From: Novosphingobium resinovorum
GTDB taxonomy: Bacteria > Pseudomonadota > Alphaproteobacteria > Sphingomonadales > Sphingomonadaceae
NCBI RefSeq assembly: GCF_027922145.1
Contig: NZ_BSFC01000024.1
Location: 62,001 to 126,000 of the forward strand
Length of the DNA: 64,000 nucleotides
Reading direction: 5' to 3'
Positions within the stretch are counted from its first letter, which is position 1; every line of letters starts with the position of its first letter. A model generated the notes under the pieces. That model saw nothing but the letters and a program-made list of their open reading frames with translations, searched no databases and was not told where the DNA came from. The translations under genes and the position numbers were made by a program. Of this stretch, positions 35,822 through 48,868 are shown piece after piece.

Positions 35822-37612
35822 TCAGCGCTTGGCGTAAGTTTCGGGTAGATCGCCTAGAGCATCGCGCAACGGCCCAAGCCAGGCATTGTAGGCAAGCCAC
35901 TGATCGACGCCGTCGCGATTGATCGGGCGACGGACCTGCTCGCTCGATGCCGTGCGCACCGCACGGTCATTGAGATGGAATTGGAGGCAATTTTCCTCGA
36001 AATCGAGCGAGAGATGGGTGAGAAGCGCACGCACTTCAGCTTCCGGGTCATCCAGAAGTCGTTCGTGAATGACCCGGTGTACCCGGCCGGGCATGACGGT
36101 GTCGTAATGGGCCATGGCGCGCACGTAATCGGCGTAGTAGCGGCCGATGTGCCCAAGGTCGTAGGAGAACGCTTGTCCTTTTGCGAAATGCTGCCGGAAA
36201 TTGGAGAAGCAGCAGTCCAGCGGCGCGCGGCGGGCATCGATAATCCGGGCGTTCGGAAGGATCGCGGTGATGAAGCCTGCGTAAGCCCAGTTGTTGGGAA
36301 GCTTGTCGATGTAGAAGGGCTTGCCGGTCTTGCGCTGGATGCGCGTGCGCTCGATGAATTCGGCGCCCAGTTCGGCGAGGCGCGCCGGTGGCATCGTGGC
36401 CAGCGCCGCTGGCCAGTCCCGGCTGTTGCCAGCGTAGGTTTGTGCCTCGCGCATGGCCATGGCGGGAATGTCCGGGAGTTCCATCGTGCCTTCCACTTGC
36501 GAATGGCTCGAGAGAATCTGTTCGATGAGGGTGGAGCCGGCGCGCGGCAGGCCGAGGATGAAGATCGGGTCGGGGCAGGGATGGCCCGTGCCCTCCAGTC
36601 GGCCGAGCAGGTCGGGCGTCACCGTCGCGATAACGGCGTCCACCTGTGCGCTCACGACGTTCGGGTCGAAATCGAGCTGATCGCGCCGGAGGCGGTTCCC
36701 CGTCGTATAGTGCCGGAAGGCAAGCTCCGCCACATTGCGGTCGTCGAACGCCTTGCCGAGTGCGAAGTGCAGGTGCAGGCGGTCGTCGTCGGACAGGGCT
36801 TCGTCCGTCAATGCGGCTTCCATTGCGGCGACGTCGATAGCCTCGAACCGCCAGGTCTTGAGGTTCGCAAGGCTCCACCACACCTCGCCGAGGCTCGGCT
36901 CGATGGCGATCGCGTGCCGATAGGCGGAGACGCTCTCGGTCTGTTCGCCGAGCGTTTTCAGGATGTGCCCGTAGCTCATCCATAGTCGGGCATGATCCGG
37001 GAAAGTTTCGGTCAGGTCTGCATAGATGTGCCGCGCCTCCGCGTAATCGCCGATCCGGCCAAGCGCTGCTGCGCGCAAGTTGAGATCGCCAGCCTGCGCT
37101 CCGCCTTGCGTGATCACCTCGTCAAGCACGCCCACCGCTTCGGCAAAACGGTTCTGCCGATAGAGGGAGATCGCGAGATTTGCCCGTGCGGCCGTGAATC
37201 CGGGCGCCAGTTCAAGTGCGCGGCGCAGCAGCTTTTCCGCGTCGCGATAGCGGCCGATACGGCCTGCCAGTTCTGCCATCATGCGGATCGCCGCAACATC
37301 CGTGGGCTGTTCGCGCAGTCTATTTCGTAGACCGGCTTCAGCGACCGGCAGGTCACCGGTGAGCAGAGCCCGGGCTATAGCGACGAGATCCGGATCATGT
37401 GATGAGGCTCGAATGGCTTCCCCTTCGGCAAGCATCGCTTCTTCATTGCGTCCCAAGGCCCTCAGTGCCCGTCCGAGCAATCGATAGGCCGAAGCATTGT
37501 GCGGCTCGTGCAGTACCGCGTTGCGCAAGACCGGCAGGGCACGCCCGGGGTCGGCAGCCACGAGGGCGGCAATGGAAGCGGGGGGCGGGGCTGCGTCGGC
37601 GGAGCGGTTCAT
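35822..37612 (-). CDS. TPR-repeat sulfotransferase
   Basis: 596 residues from ATG 37612. The N-terminal half is made of tetratricopeptide repeats (for example ALELAPGFTAARANLAISLYR and AIAIEPSLGEVWWSLANLK). The C-terminal half is a sulfotransferase domain with the PAPS 5'-phosphosulfate loop FILGLPRAGSTLIEQIL and the 3'-phosphate region DARRAPLDCCFSNFRQHF. The frame stays open to a TTG at 37774, giving 54 more residues of lower GC3; I prefer the ATG. TPR-sulfotransferases next to TonB receptors are frequent in sphingomonads, but their acceptors are unknown. Confidence 0.88.
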   Translation of the reverse strand: MNRSADAAPPPASIAALVAADPGRALPVLRNAVLHEPHNASAYRLLGRALRALGRNEEAMLAEGEAIRASSHDPDLVAIARALLTGDLPVAEAGLRNRLREQPTDVAAIRMMAELAGRIGRYRDAEKLLRRALELAPGFTAARANLAISLYRQNRFAEAVGVLDEVITQGGAQAGDLNLRAAALGRIGDYAEARHIYADLTETFPDHARLWMSYGHILKTLGEQTESVSAYRHAIAIEPSLGEVWWSLANLKTWRFEAIDVAAMEAALTDEALSDDDRLHLHFALGKAFDDRNVAELAFRHYTTGNRLRRDQLDFDPNVVSAQVDAVIATVTPDLLGRLEGTGHPCPDPIFILGLPRAGSTLIEQILSSHSQVEGTMELPDIPAMAMREAQTYAGNSRDWPAALATMPPARLAELGAEFIERTRIQRKTGKPFYIDKLPNNWAYAGFITAILPNARIIDARRAPLDCCFSNFRQHFAKGQAFSYDLGHIGRYYADYVRAMAHYDTVMPGRVHRVIHERLLDDPEAEVRALLTHLSLDFEENCLQFHLNDRAVRTASSEQVRRPINRDGVDQWLAYNAWLGPLRDALGDLPETYAKR

Positions 37613-37785
37613 CTGCTGCCGATTATGGGCAAGTCGCGCAATCACCTCAAGCACGCCTGTCGAGGCTTCGAGCCCTTGTGCGTCTTTCAAGATTGTGACA
37701 GCCTCACGAGTGACTTGATCGCCGTGAACGGGATCGTTAGCCGGGCGCTCCGCAAGCCGGGCTGACAACTCCAAGGGTGAATTTC

Positions 37786-38001
37786 ATGCGCTTAAGCACT
37801 GTACGCAAAGGCATTTTTCGGACCCGGTTGCCGGGGCTCGGAGAGTGCGCCCGCGTCGATATGAGCGCGGGCGACGCCGCGCCGTTTCTGGAGCGGGAGA
37901 TGTACGTCTTGCTTGGCTTCGAGCCGAGTTTCGATCAGTTGCCAGAGCAATGCGCCGATACGAAGCCGGCGGCCCGTTCGCTCTGGGCCGGGCAGTTCTA
38001 G
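37786..38001 (+). CDS. possible small protein of unknown function
   Basis: A 71-codon frame starting MRLSTVRKGIFRTRLPG and containing FLEREMYVLLGFEPSFDQLP, preceded by AAGGGTG eight bases before ATG. The central segment looks protein-like (amphipathic, ordinary composition), but there is no recognised family. It lies in the divergent gap between the sulfotransferase and the helicase. Treat as tentative. Confidence 0.4.
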   Translation: MRLSTVRKGIFRTRLPGLGECARVDMSAGDAAPFLEREMYVLLGFEPSFDQLPEQCADTKPAARSLWAGQF

Positions 38002-38040
38002 TCCGTCATTCAACACGAATCGTCGCAGGATTGAAATTCG

Positions 38041-38062
38041 AGCGCGCAAATCTGCGCGCTTT
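38041..38062 (+). terminator. hairpin ahead of the DEAD-box helicase gene
   Basis: Stem AGCGCGC / GCGCGCT around AAATCT, followed by TTT. It could terminate the small upstream frame, or form part of the helicase 5' leader, which starts 100 bases later. Confidence 0.45.
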
Positions 38063-38163
38063 GGTCTATGGGCCGCGCAACAGGTGCGCCCGAGGGCCGC
38101 CACGCAGCCCTCCCTATGCTCTTTGAAAGCCGCCTTGATGCGGCAGGACTCGTTGACCCCATA

Positions 38164-39969
<1,806 letters not shown>

Positions 39970-39992
39970 GGTACTGAAAACACGGGGGGCGA

Positions 39993-40106
39993 CCCTTCGG
40001 CAAGCTCAGGGTGAGCGGGGTTGGTGTAAACCGCCCCGTTCCTGAGGTGGCGCGAGTTCGAAGGCAAACCTCCCGTCACCGCTCAGGCGGAGCTTGTCGA
40101 AGCCCC
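39993..40106. repeat. imperfect palindromic repeat family C
   Basis: Left arm CCCTTCGGCAAGCTCAGGGTG (39993 on) and right arm ending GGAGCTTGTCGAAGCCCC (to 40106) are imperfect reverse complements separated by about 55 bases. The arm type TTCGACAAGCTCAGG is a widespread intergenic repeat in proteobacteria (from memory). This copy is degenerate. Confidence 0.7.
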
Positions 40107-40123
40107 ATCGGCCAGACGCGAAG

Positions 40124-40170
40124 CAAAAGAAAACCCCGGCCGCTCCTTCGAGCGCCGGGGTTTTCTTTTG
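40124..40170. terminator. bidirectional terminator between the helicase gene and purL
   Basis: Long hairpin with outer stem CAAAAGAAAACCCCGG / CCGGGGTTTTCTTTTG and inner CGCT / AGCG closing loop CCTTCG, with one bulged base. A/T tracts on both sides give an intrinsic terminator in either direction. Confidence 0.93.
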
Positions 40171-40195
40171 TCCCGAAGGGCCGGGGGAAGGGCGC

Positions 40196-42355
<2,160 letters not shown>

Positions 42356-42525
42356 GGGGGAGCCCTTAGCCGCGTCTTTCCGGCTGCGCCAGAGCGTATG
42401 GACATAACGGCACTCAACGGCACCTAAAGGGGGTCTAGCTATACCAGAGTGGCCGATACCCCCTGGTGACGGGTAAATACTGCCGCCACCTTGACCGTTA
42501 CTGCGCCGAGCGCCATTGCTTGCCC

Positions 42526-42771
42526 ATGGAATCCGAAACTTCGACCATCGACACGCTCAGCTTCGAGGATGCACTGCGCGCGCTGGAAACCATCGTGCGC
42601 CAGCTCGAAAGCGGCGACGTGCCGCTGGAAGATTCGATCTCGCTCTATGAAAAGGGCGAGAAGCTGCGCCAGCACTGCCAGAAGCGCCTCGACGCCGCGC
42701 AAGCGCGGATCGAGCGTATCGTCGCCGGGCCGGACGGCGCGGCGGCGGGCACCCAGCCTTTCGACCTGTGA
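42526..42771 (+). CDS. xseB: exodeoxyribonuclease VII small subunit
   Basis: 81 residues from ATG 42526. The signature [28 protein letters not shown]-type helix pair ([37 protein letters not shown]) is diagnostic. It partners XseA in degrading single-stranded DNA. Its stop overlaps the GTG of the prenyl synthase gene. In the 170-base gap before it (42356-42525), only a weak AGGGGGT / ACCCCCT dyad (42426-42462) and a TTGACC element are noticeable. Confidence 0.96.
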   Translation: MESETSTIDTLSFEDALRALETIVRQLESGDVPLEDSISLYEKGEKLRQHCQKRLDAAQARIERIVAGPDGAAAGTQPFDL

Positions 42772-43676
42772 CCGAAGTGGCCGCGCCCGATTCGCTGCTG
42801 GCCGAGGGCCTCGCGCGGATCGCCGAGGAGATCGACGGCGCCTTCGACGCGCTGCTCGCCGTTCCCGACGATGCCCGCGCGAAGCTGGTGGAGGCGATGC
42901 GCTATGCCGCGATCGGCGGAGGCAAGCGGCTGCGTCCGCTGCTGCTCGCCAGCGTCGCCGAGATGTACGGCGTCCAGCGCGAAGCCGCGATCCGGGCGGG
43001 CATCGCCATCGAATCGATCCACGTCTATTCGCTGATCCACGATGACCTGCCGTGCATGGACGATGACGCCCTGCGCCATGGCAAGCCGACGCTGCATCTG
43101 GCGTTCGACGAAGCCACTGCCGTGCTTGCAGGCGATTCGCTGCACGCCTTCGCTTTCGAGGTCCTGTCCGATCCGGCGACCACGCCCGATCCCTTTACCC
43201 GCATCGAACTCGTCCGCACGCTCGGCCACGCCAGCGGCGCGCAGGGCATGGCGGGCGGGCAGATGATGGACCTCGTCGCCGAAACCAGCGAGTTCGACCT
43301 GCAGACCGTCACCCGCCTGCAACAGCTCAAGACCGGCGCGCTGCTTGGCGCGGCGGTGGAGATGGGCGCGATCCTCGGCCGCATTCCGCCGGAGGGGCGC
43401 ACGCATCTGCGCGGCTATGCCCGCGACATCGGGCTGGCTTTCCAGATCGCCGATGATCTCATCGACCACGAGGGCGACGCCGCTCTTGCGGGCAAGGCCG
43501 TGGGCAAGGACGCGGCGGCGGGCAAGGAAACCTTCGTCTCGCTGCTCGGCCCCGAACGCGCCCGCGAACAGGCGCGCATGCTGGTCGAGCAAGCCGTCGG
43601 CCATCTCGCCCAGCATGGGAAGGAAGCCGACCTGCTTCGCGCCGTTGCGCGCTATATCATCGAGAGGGATCACTGA
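42768..43676 (+). CDS. ispA: farnesyl diphosphate synthase (polyprenyl synthetase)
   Basis: 302 residues from GTG 42768, coupled to xseB by GTGA. Both Asp-rich motifs are present: DDLPCMDDD (first) and DDLIDHEGD (second), with GGGKRLRPLL and the GGQMMDL segment typical of the IspA group of short-chain synthases. It makes C15 farnesyl diphosphate for ubiquinone, undecaprenyl phosphate and carotenoids. The usual dxs partner does not follow; coaD does, sharing one base with the stop codon. Confidence 0.96.
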   Translation: MTEVAAPDSLLAEGLARIAEEIDGAFDALLAVPDDARAKLVEAMRYAAIGGGKRLRPLLLASVAEMYGVQREAAIRAGIAIESIHVYSLIHDDLPCMDDDALRHGKPTLHLAFDEATAVLAGDSLHAFAFEVLSDPATTPDPFTRIELVRTLGHASGAQGMAGGQMMDLVAETSEFDLQTVTRLQQLKTGALLGAAVEMGAILGRIPPEGRTHLRGYARDIGLAFQIADDLIDHEGDAALAGKAVGKDAAAGKETFVSLLGPERAREQARMLVEQAVGHLAQHGKEADLLRAVARYIIERDH

Positions 43677-44194
43677 TGGCTTCGGCTGAGCGTATCGGCG
43701 TCTACCCCGGCACTTTCGACCCGATCACGCTGGGCCATGCCGACATCATCCGGCGCGGCGCCAAGCTGGTCGACAAGCTGATCATCGGCGTCACCACCAA
43801 CCCGTCGAAGAACCCGCTGTTCACGCCGGACGAGCGCATGGCCATGGTCGAGCGCGAGGTCGCGGCGATGGGGATCGACAACGTCAGCGTCGTCGGCTTC
43901 AATGCGCTGCTGATGAAGTTCGCCCAGAAGCAGGGCGCCAGCGTGATCGTGCGCGGCCTGCGCGCGGTGGCGGACTTTGAATACGAATACCAGATGGCCG
44001 GGATGAACCAGCAGCTCAATTCCACCATCGAGACGGTGTTTCTGATGGCGGACGTCAGCCTGCAGCCGATCGCGTCCAAGCTGGTCAAGGAAATCGCGAT
44101 GTTCGGGGGCGACATCGTGAAGTTCGTCAGCCCGGCGGTACGTGAGGACGTCGTCGGGCGGATCGCGCAAAACGGACTATTGGGGGACTACTGA
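43676..44194 (+). CDS. coaD: phosphopantetheine adenylyltransferase
   Basis: 172 residues. The nucleotidyltransferase T/HxGH motif is in YPGTFDPITLGHADII and the substrate loop in VIVRGLRAVADFEYEYQMA. It makes dephospho-CoA, the penultimate CoA step. The ATG shares its A with the ispA stop (TGATG), implying coupled translation. Confidence 0.98.
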   Translation: MASAERIGVYPGTFDPITLGHADIIRRGAKLVDKLIIGVTTNPSKNPLFTPDERMAMVEREVAAMGIDNVSVVGFNALLMKFAQKQGASVIVRGLRAVADFEYEYQMAGMNQQLNSTIETVFLMADVSLQPIASKLVKEIAMFGGDIVKFVSPAVREDVVGRIAQNGLLGDY

Positions 44195-44306
44195 GCTTGC
44201 GCGGATGGGCGGGTCCGCGTGGAAATCATTCATTGTGCCGACAGCGGGGGCGCTTTATCGCGTCCGATTACGCGGCTCGGCCGTTCATTGCCCAGGTGAC
44301 AGATAC

Positions 44307-45008
44307 ATGAAGTTTCGCCTTCCCCTGACCGCGCTGATGCTCGGCGCCGCCCTCGTCGCGGCCCCGGCCATCGCGAAGGACAAGGACAAAAAGGACGAGG
44401 CAGCGGCCACGCCGACGCCTCCGCCCCTGCCGACCACGATCGACACCGACATCACGCATGAGCCCGAGAACGTGCTCCTGCTCGACTTGTCGGACGGCGG
44501 CCGCGTCGCCATTCGCATGATGCCGCAGTGGGCTCCGCACCATGTCGAGCGGGTCAAGACGCTGGCGGCGCAGGGCTTCTACAACGGCCAGATCTTCCAC
44601 CGCGTGATCGACGGATTCATGGCGCAGACGGGCGATCCGACCGGCACCGGGCAGGGCGGCTCTCAGCTTCCCGACCTTCAGGCCGAATTCAACACGATGC
44701 CGCACCTCCGCGGCACCGTTTCGATGGCGCGCACCAACGACCCGAACAGCGCCAACAGCCAGTTCTTCATCGTGTTCTATCCGCGCTTCGCGCTGGACAA
44801 GAAGTACACGGTGTTCGGCCGTGTGATCTCGGGCATGCAGTACGTCGATGCGATCCATCGCGGCGAGCCGCCCGAGGACCCGACGAAGATCGTCCAGGCC
44901 TCGCTGGCATCGGAGAACAAGCCTGCTCCGGCCGCGCCGGTGGCTCCGGCGGCGCCAACGCTGAAGGCGCCTTCGATTTCGGACCTGAACAACTCCAAGT
45001 CCAACTAA
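44307..45008 (+). CDS. exported cyclophilin-type peptidyl-prolyl isomerase
   Basis: 233 residues from ATG 44307. A signal peptide (MKFRLPLTALMLGAALVAA, cut after AIA) and a charged/Pro-rich linker precede the cyclophilin domain: GFYNGQIFHRVIDGFMAQTGDPTGTG, RGTVSMART and NSQFFIVF. It catalyses prolyl isomerisation in the periplasm. The C-terminal Pro/Ala tail is unstructured. coaD-cyclophilin-queA order is common in sphingomonads. Confidence 0.93.
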   Translation: MKFRLPLTALMLGAALVAAPAIAKDKDKKDEAAATPTPPPLPTTIDTDITHEPENVLLLDLSDGGRVAIRMMPQWAPHHVERVKTLAAQGFYNGQIFHRVIDGFMAQTGDPTGTGQGGSQLPDLQAEFNTMPHLRGTVSMARTNDPNSANSQFFIVFYPRFALDKKYTVFGRVISGMQYVDAIHRGEPPEDPTKIVQASLASENKPAPAAPVAPAAPTLKAPSISDLNNSKSN

Positions 45009-45063
45009 GTTCCTCGCGCCCTCCCGCACTCGATGTGTGAGAGCGCGACCATCAAACCAGGTT

Positions 45064-45150
45064 CGTCATCCCCGCGAAGGCGGGGACCCATCTGACGCCC
45101 GTTCGACAGGCACCGGCAGGAGATGGGTTCCCGCCTTCGCGGGAATGACG
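45064..45150. repeat. palindromic repeat family B
   Basis: Left arm 45064-45093 begins CGTCATCCCCGCGAAGGCGG and ends ACCCATCT; right arm 45121-45150 is its reverse complement with two mismatches; loop 27 bases. It lies in the 215-base gap between the cyclophilin gene and queA. Confidence 0.9.
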
Positions 45151-45223
45151 GTGCGGGGGACGCCGCCACCACGCTGAAGGCTCGCGCCTTGCCCGCAGCC
45201 CCGCTCTGGTCTAGCGCGCCGCC

Positions 45224-46252
45224 ATGCGCGTAGACCTCTTCGACTTCGACCTTCCGCCCGAGAGCATCGCCCTGCGTCCGGCGCGTCCGCGCGATGCGGC
45301 GAAGATGCTGGTGGTGGACGGCAACACTCCCTTCGCCGACCATCACGTCCGCGACCTGCCTGCTCAACTGCGCGCAGGCGATGTCCTCGTCTTCAACGAC
45401 ACCCGCGTCATCCCCGCCCAGCTTGAGGGCACGCGCGGAGAAGCGCGCATCGGCGCCACGCTCCACAAGCGTATCGACCTTCGCCGCTGGCAGGCGTTCG
45501 TGCGCAACGCCAAGCGTTTGCGCGAGGGCGATCGCATCGCTTTCCCGGCCGACGTCACCGCGATCTCCGAAAGCCGCTTGCCCGACGGCAGCTGGACCCT
45601 CGCCTTCGAGGGCGACGAGCCCGTGGAAGTCCTGCTCGAACGTGCGGGCCGCATGCCGCTGCCGCCCTACATCGCGGGGAAGCGCCCCACCGACGAGGCC
45701 GACGCGAGCGACTACCAGACGATGTTCGCGCGCGAGAAGGGCGCCGTCGCCGCACCCACGGCGGCGCTGCACTTCACCCCCGAACTGGTCGAGGCGCTGG
45801 ACGCGGCGGGCGTGGCGCGCGAGACACTGACGCTCCACGTCGGCGCAGGCACCTTCCTGCCGGTGAAGGCCGACGACACCGTGGACCACCAGATGCACGC
45901 CGAGTTCGGCCGCATCGACCAGGCCACCGCCGACCGCCTCAACGCCGCGCGCGCTGCCGGTGGCCGGGTGATCGCGGTGGGCACCACCTCGCTGCGCCTG
46001 CTCGAAAGCGCTACCGGCGAAGACGGCGTGATCCGCCCGTTCGAGGGCGATACCGCGATCTTCATCACCCCGGGCTACCGCTTCCGCGCGATCGATGGGC
46101 TGATGACCAACTTCCACCTGCCCAAGTCCACCCTGATGATGCTCGTCTCGGCGCTGATGGGGCTGGAGAAGATGCAGGCGGTCTACGCGCATGCGATCGC
46201 AAACGGCTATCGCTTCTACAGCTACGGGGATTCCTCGCTGCTGCTTCCGTGA
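45224..46252 (+). CDS. queA: S-adenosylmethionine:tRNA ribosyltransferase-isomerase
   Basis: 342 residues. QueA builds the epoxycyclopentane ring of epoxyqueuosine on tRNA. The N-terminus [41 protein letters not shown] and [17 protein letters not shown] are family hallmarks. tgt, which makes its substrate tRNA, lies 3.8 kb downstream on the same strand. Confidence 0.98.
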   Translation: MRVDLFDFDLPPESIALRPARPRDAAKMLVVDGNTPFADHHVRDLPAQLRAGDVLVFNDTRVIPAQLEGTRGEARIGATLHKRIDLRRWQAFVRNAKRLREGDRIAFPADVTAISESRLPDGSWTLAFEGDEPVEVLLERAGRMPLPPYIAGKRPTDEADASDYQTMFAREKGAVAAPTAALHFTPELVEALDAAGVARETLTLHVGAGTFLPVKADDTVDHQMHAEFGRIDQATADRLNAARAAGGRVIAVGTTSLRLLESATGEDGVIRPFEGDTAIFITPGYRFRAIDGLMTNFHLPKSTLMMLVSALMGLEKMQAVYAHAIANGYRFYSYGDSSLLLP

Positions 46253-46361
46253 CTTGCGTGGTTACGGGAAAGTTACGGATGGCTGTTAAATTGCTGTAAG
46301 CCTTTGCGGCGCACTGTCGGCCCCAATGCCCGGGAAGGTCCGGGCGCATGGGGGCGGCCAC

Positions 46362-47027
46362 ATGAAATCCTGGATATTGCCGGCATTGCTGGTCGCGGCG
46401 GTGTCTCCCGCATCGGCGGAGGACTTCGCGGGCGCAGGCCGGGCGGTGGATGGCGACTCGCTGTTCGTCGGCGGGCGTGAGGTGCGGCTGTTCGGCATCG
46501 ATGCGCCCGAATATCGGCAGACCTGCCGCGTGAACTGGAGCAACTGGAGTTGCGGCTCCGACGCAGCCGCTGCCTTGCGCGCCATGGTCGATACCCGGCA
46601 ACTGACCTGCTCCTCCCGCGACCGCGATGTCTATGGCCGGACGGTCGCAAGCTGCCGGGCAGGAGGGGTGGATCTTGCGGCGGCGATGCTGGAAAAGGGG
46701 CTGGCGATTGCGCTCGACAACGCGCCTGCCAGCTATGCCGCGCTTGCCGATCACAGCAAGGCGCAGCGCGCGGGCATCTGGGGTTCCGAGTTCGATGCCC
46801 CGGCCGTCTATCGCGCCGCCAATCCCCGAAATTCCGGAGCGCGCGTGGTATCCGCAACCGTGCCGCGCCCGGTTGTGGCGCGGTCGATTCCTCCCGGGGC
46901 GTTCCGCAGCTGCGCGGAGGCGCGTGCCGCCGGTGCCGCGCCCATGCGGCGCGGGCAGCCGGGTTACAACCCGCAACTCGACGGCGATGACGACGGGATC
47001 GCCTGCGAGCCCTATCGGCGGCGCTGA
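46362..47027 (+). CDS. exported thermonuclease-like protein with Excalibur calcium-binding domain
   Basis: 221 residues from ATG 46362. A signal peptide ending SPASAED is followed by an SNase fold: AVDGDSLFVGGREVRLFGIDAPEYRQ, then RDRDVYGRTVASC with the catalytic Arg/Glu-type positions, LEKGLAIAL and AQRAGIWGSEFDAP. The C-terminal FRSCAEARAAGAAPMRRGQP and DGDDDGIACE form an Excalibur (DxDxDGxxCE) module. The likely role is a secreted nuclease; activity is not proven because the second catalytic arginine is not clearly placed. Confidence 0.88.
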   Translation: MKSWILPALLVAAVSPASAEDFAGAGRAVDGDSLFVGGREVRLFGIDAPEYRQTCRVNWSNWSCGSDAAAALRAMVDTRQLTCSSRDRDVYGRTVASCRAGGVDLAAAMLEKGLAIALDNAPASYAALADHSKAQRAGIWGSEFDAPAVYRAANPRNSGARVVSATVPRPVVARSIPPGAFRSCAEARAAGAAPMRRGQPGYNPQLDGDDDGIACEPYRRR

Positions 47028-47105
47028 TCTCCTCAACGCCGCATTGCAAAAGATACTGCGTCCGGGGGCTTGGAACCGGAACGTTTCGGCCCCATTCATG
47101 CGGCT

Positions 47106-48080
47106 ATGCAGCCTATCCTCGAAATCAGCGGCCTGACGAAAACTTACGCAGGCGGTTTCACGGCGCTCAAAGGCGTCGATCTGACCATCAACAAGGGCGA
47201 GATTTTCGCCCTCCTCGGGCCGAACGGCGCTGGCAAGACCACGCTGATCGGCGCGGTCTGCGGGATGGTCCGGCCGACCTCGGGCACGATCACCGCGTTC
47301 GGCGAGGACATGGGCCGCCACTGGCGCACCTTGCGCAAGCGCGTCGGCCTCGTCCCGCAGGAACTGGCGACCGACATGTTCGAGCCGGTGCTGCGCTCGG
47401 TCAACCATTCGCGCGGGCTCTTCGGCCTCGCCCCCAACCCGGCGCTGGTCGAGGACATCCTCAAGGCGCTCAGCCTCTGGGAAAAGCGGGGCGAGCAGAT
47501 CCGCAATCTCTCCGGCGGCATGAAGCGCCGCGTGCTGATCGCCAAGGCGCTGGCGCACGAACCCGAACTGCTGTTCCTCGACGAGCCCACCGCAGGCGTC
47601 GACGTCGAACTGCGCCGCGACATGTGGAAGCAGATCGCCCTCCTGCGCGAGCGCGGCACCACCGTGATTCTCACCACCCACTACATCGAGGAAGCCGAGG
47701 AAATGGCCGACCGCGTCGGCATCATCCGCAAGGGCGAAATCCTGATGGTGGACGAAAAGGCGGCGATGATGGAACGCCTGGGCCGCACCGAAGCGCTGAT
47801 CTCGCTCGCGCAGCCGCTGGCCGAAGTTCCCGCCGGGATCGCGGCATTCCCCGTGACGCTTTCCGAGGACGGCCGCACGGTCGTCTATCGCGGCGGCGGC
47901 GGGGAGGGGGCGTCTGCGGGCACCGCCGAAGTCGCCGAACTGACCAAGGCCCTGACCCGCGCCGGGATCGACTACACCGCGATCGACATCCACGAATCGA
48001 GCCTGGAGGACATCTTCGTGAACCTGCTCGAAGGCCCTGATGCCCCAAGCTCTGCGCCTGTTCAGGAGACTGCGGCATGA
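47106..48080 (+). CDS. ABC transporter ATP-binding protein (NodI/DrrA-like)
   Basis: 324 residues from ATG 47106. Walker A GPNGAGKTT, Q-loop VPQEL, signature LSGGMKRR, Walker B LLFLDEPTAGVD and the switch His in TTHYIEEAEEMAD are all present; a C-terminal extension from about residue 230 follows. It powers an ABC-2 exporter; its stop overlaps the permease start by ATGA. The cargo may be a lipid, polysaccharide or drug. Confidence 0.95.
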   Translation: MQPILEISGLTKTYAGGFTALKGVDLTINKGEIFALLGPNGAGKTTLIGAVCGMVRPTSGTITAFGEDMGRHWRTLRKRVGLVPQELATDMFEPVLRSVNHSRGLFGLAPNPALVEDILKALSLWEKRGEQIRNLSGGMKRRVLIAKALAHEPELLFLDEPTAGVDVELRRDMWKQIALLRERGTTVILTTHYIEEAEEMADRVGIIRKGEILMVDEKAAMMERLGRTEALISLAQPLAEVPAGIAAFPVTLSEDGRTVVYRGGGGEGASAGTAEVAELTKALTRAGIDYTAIDIHESSLEDIFVNLLEGPDAPSSAPVQETAA

Positions 48081-48850
48081 GCCTGTTCAACGCCCGCTCC
48101 GCCTGGACCATTTACAGGCAGGAACTGATGCGCGCCTTCCGCACGGCGATGCAGTCGATCCTCGCGCCGGTGCTGACCACCACGCTCTACTTCGTCGTCT
48201 TCGGTGCCGCGATCGGCGGCCAGATGAAGAGCGGCGTCGACGGCCTCAACTACGGCGCCTTCATCGTCCCGGGCCTGCTGCTGCTGACGATCCTGGGTGA
48301 AAGCGTCTCCAACGCCAGCTTCGGCATCTACATGCCGCGCTTCACCGGCGCGATCTACGAGCTGCTCTCCGCGCCCGTGGGCGTCGCTGAAACCCTCGTC
48401 GGCTTCGTCGGCGCGGCGGCGACCAAGTCGCTGATACTCGCCGCGATCATCCTCGCGACGGCCAGCTTCTTCGTCGATTACTCGATCGCGCATCCGGTCT
48501 ATGCGTTCTTCTTCGTGCTGCTGGTTTCCGCCAGTTTCTCGCTGTTCGGCTTCATCCTCGGTATCTGGGCGGACAGCTTCGAGAAGCTGACGATCGTGCC
48601 GCTGCTGATCCTCACCCCGCTGACGTTCCTGGGTGGCACCTTTTACTCGATCGACATGCTGCCCGAGCCCTGGCGGCAGGTGGCGATGGCGAACCCGGTG
48701 GTCTACCTCGTGAACGGGCTGCGCTGGACGTTCTACGGCAGTTCCGACGTTCCGATCGCGCTGTCGCTCGGCCTGACGCTGCTGTTCCTCGTCCTCTGCG
48801 TCGGATTCATCACATGGATCTTCAAGAGCGGGTGGCGTTTGCGCACGTGA
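48077..48850 (+). CDS. ABC-2 type permease
   Basis: 257 residues with six membrane helices, of the NodJ/YadH type (VLTTTLYFVVFGAAIGGQM, PFTFLGGTFYSIDMLPEPWRQ-like ABC-2 signature at residues 180-205). It pairs with the overlapping ATP-binding gene to form an exporter. Confidence 0.94.
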   Translation: MSLFNARSAWTIYRQELMRAFRTAMQSILAPVLTTTLYFVVFGAAIGGQMKSGVDGLNYGAFIVPGLLLLTILGESVSNASFGIYMPRFTGAIYELLSAPVGVAETLVGFVGAAATKSLILAAIILATASFFVDYSIAHPVYAFFFVLLVSASFSLFGFILGIWADSFEKLTIVPLLILTPLTFLGGTFYSIDMLPEPWRQVAMANPVVYLVNGLRWTFYGSSDVPIALSLGLTLLFLVLCVGFITWIFKSGWRLRT

Positions 48851-48868
48851 CGCGTTAGCGTTTGCAGC

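Noticed and set aside
24875-37774. A genomic island with integrase or insertion sequences
   Set aside because: No integrase, transposase or att repeat is visible; only gene content suggests accessory character.
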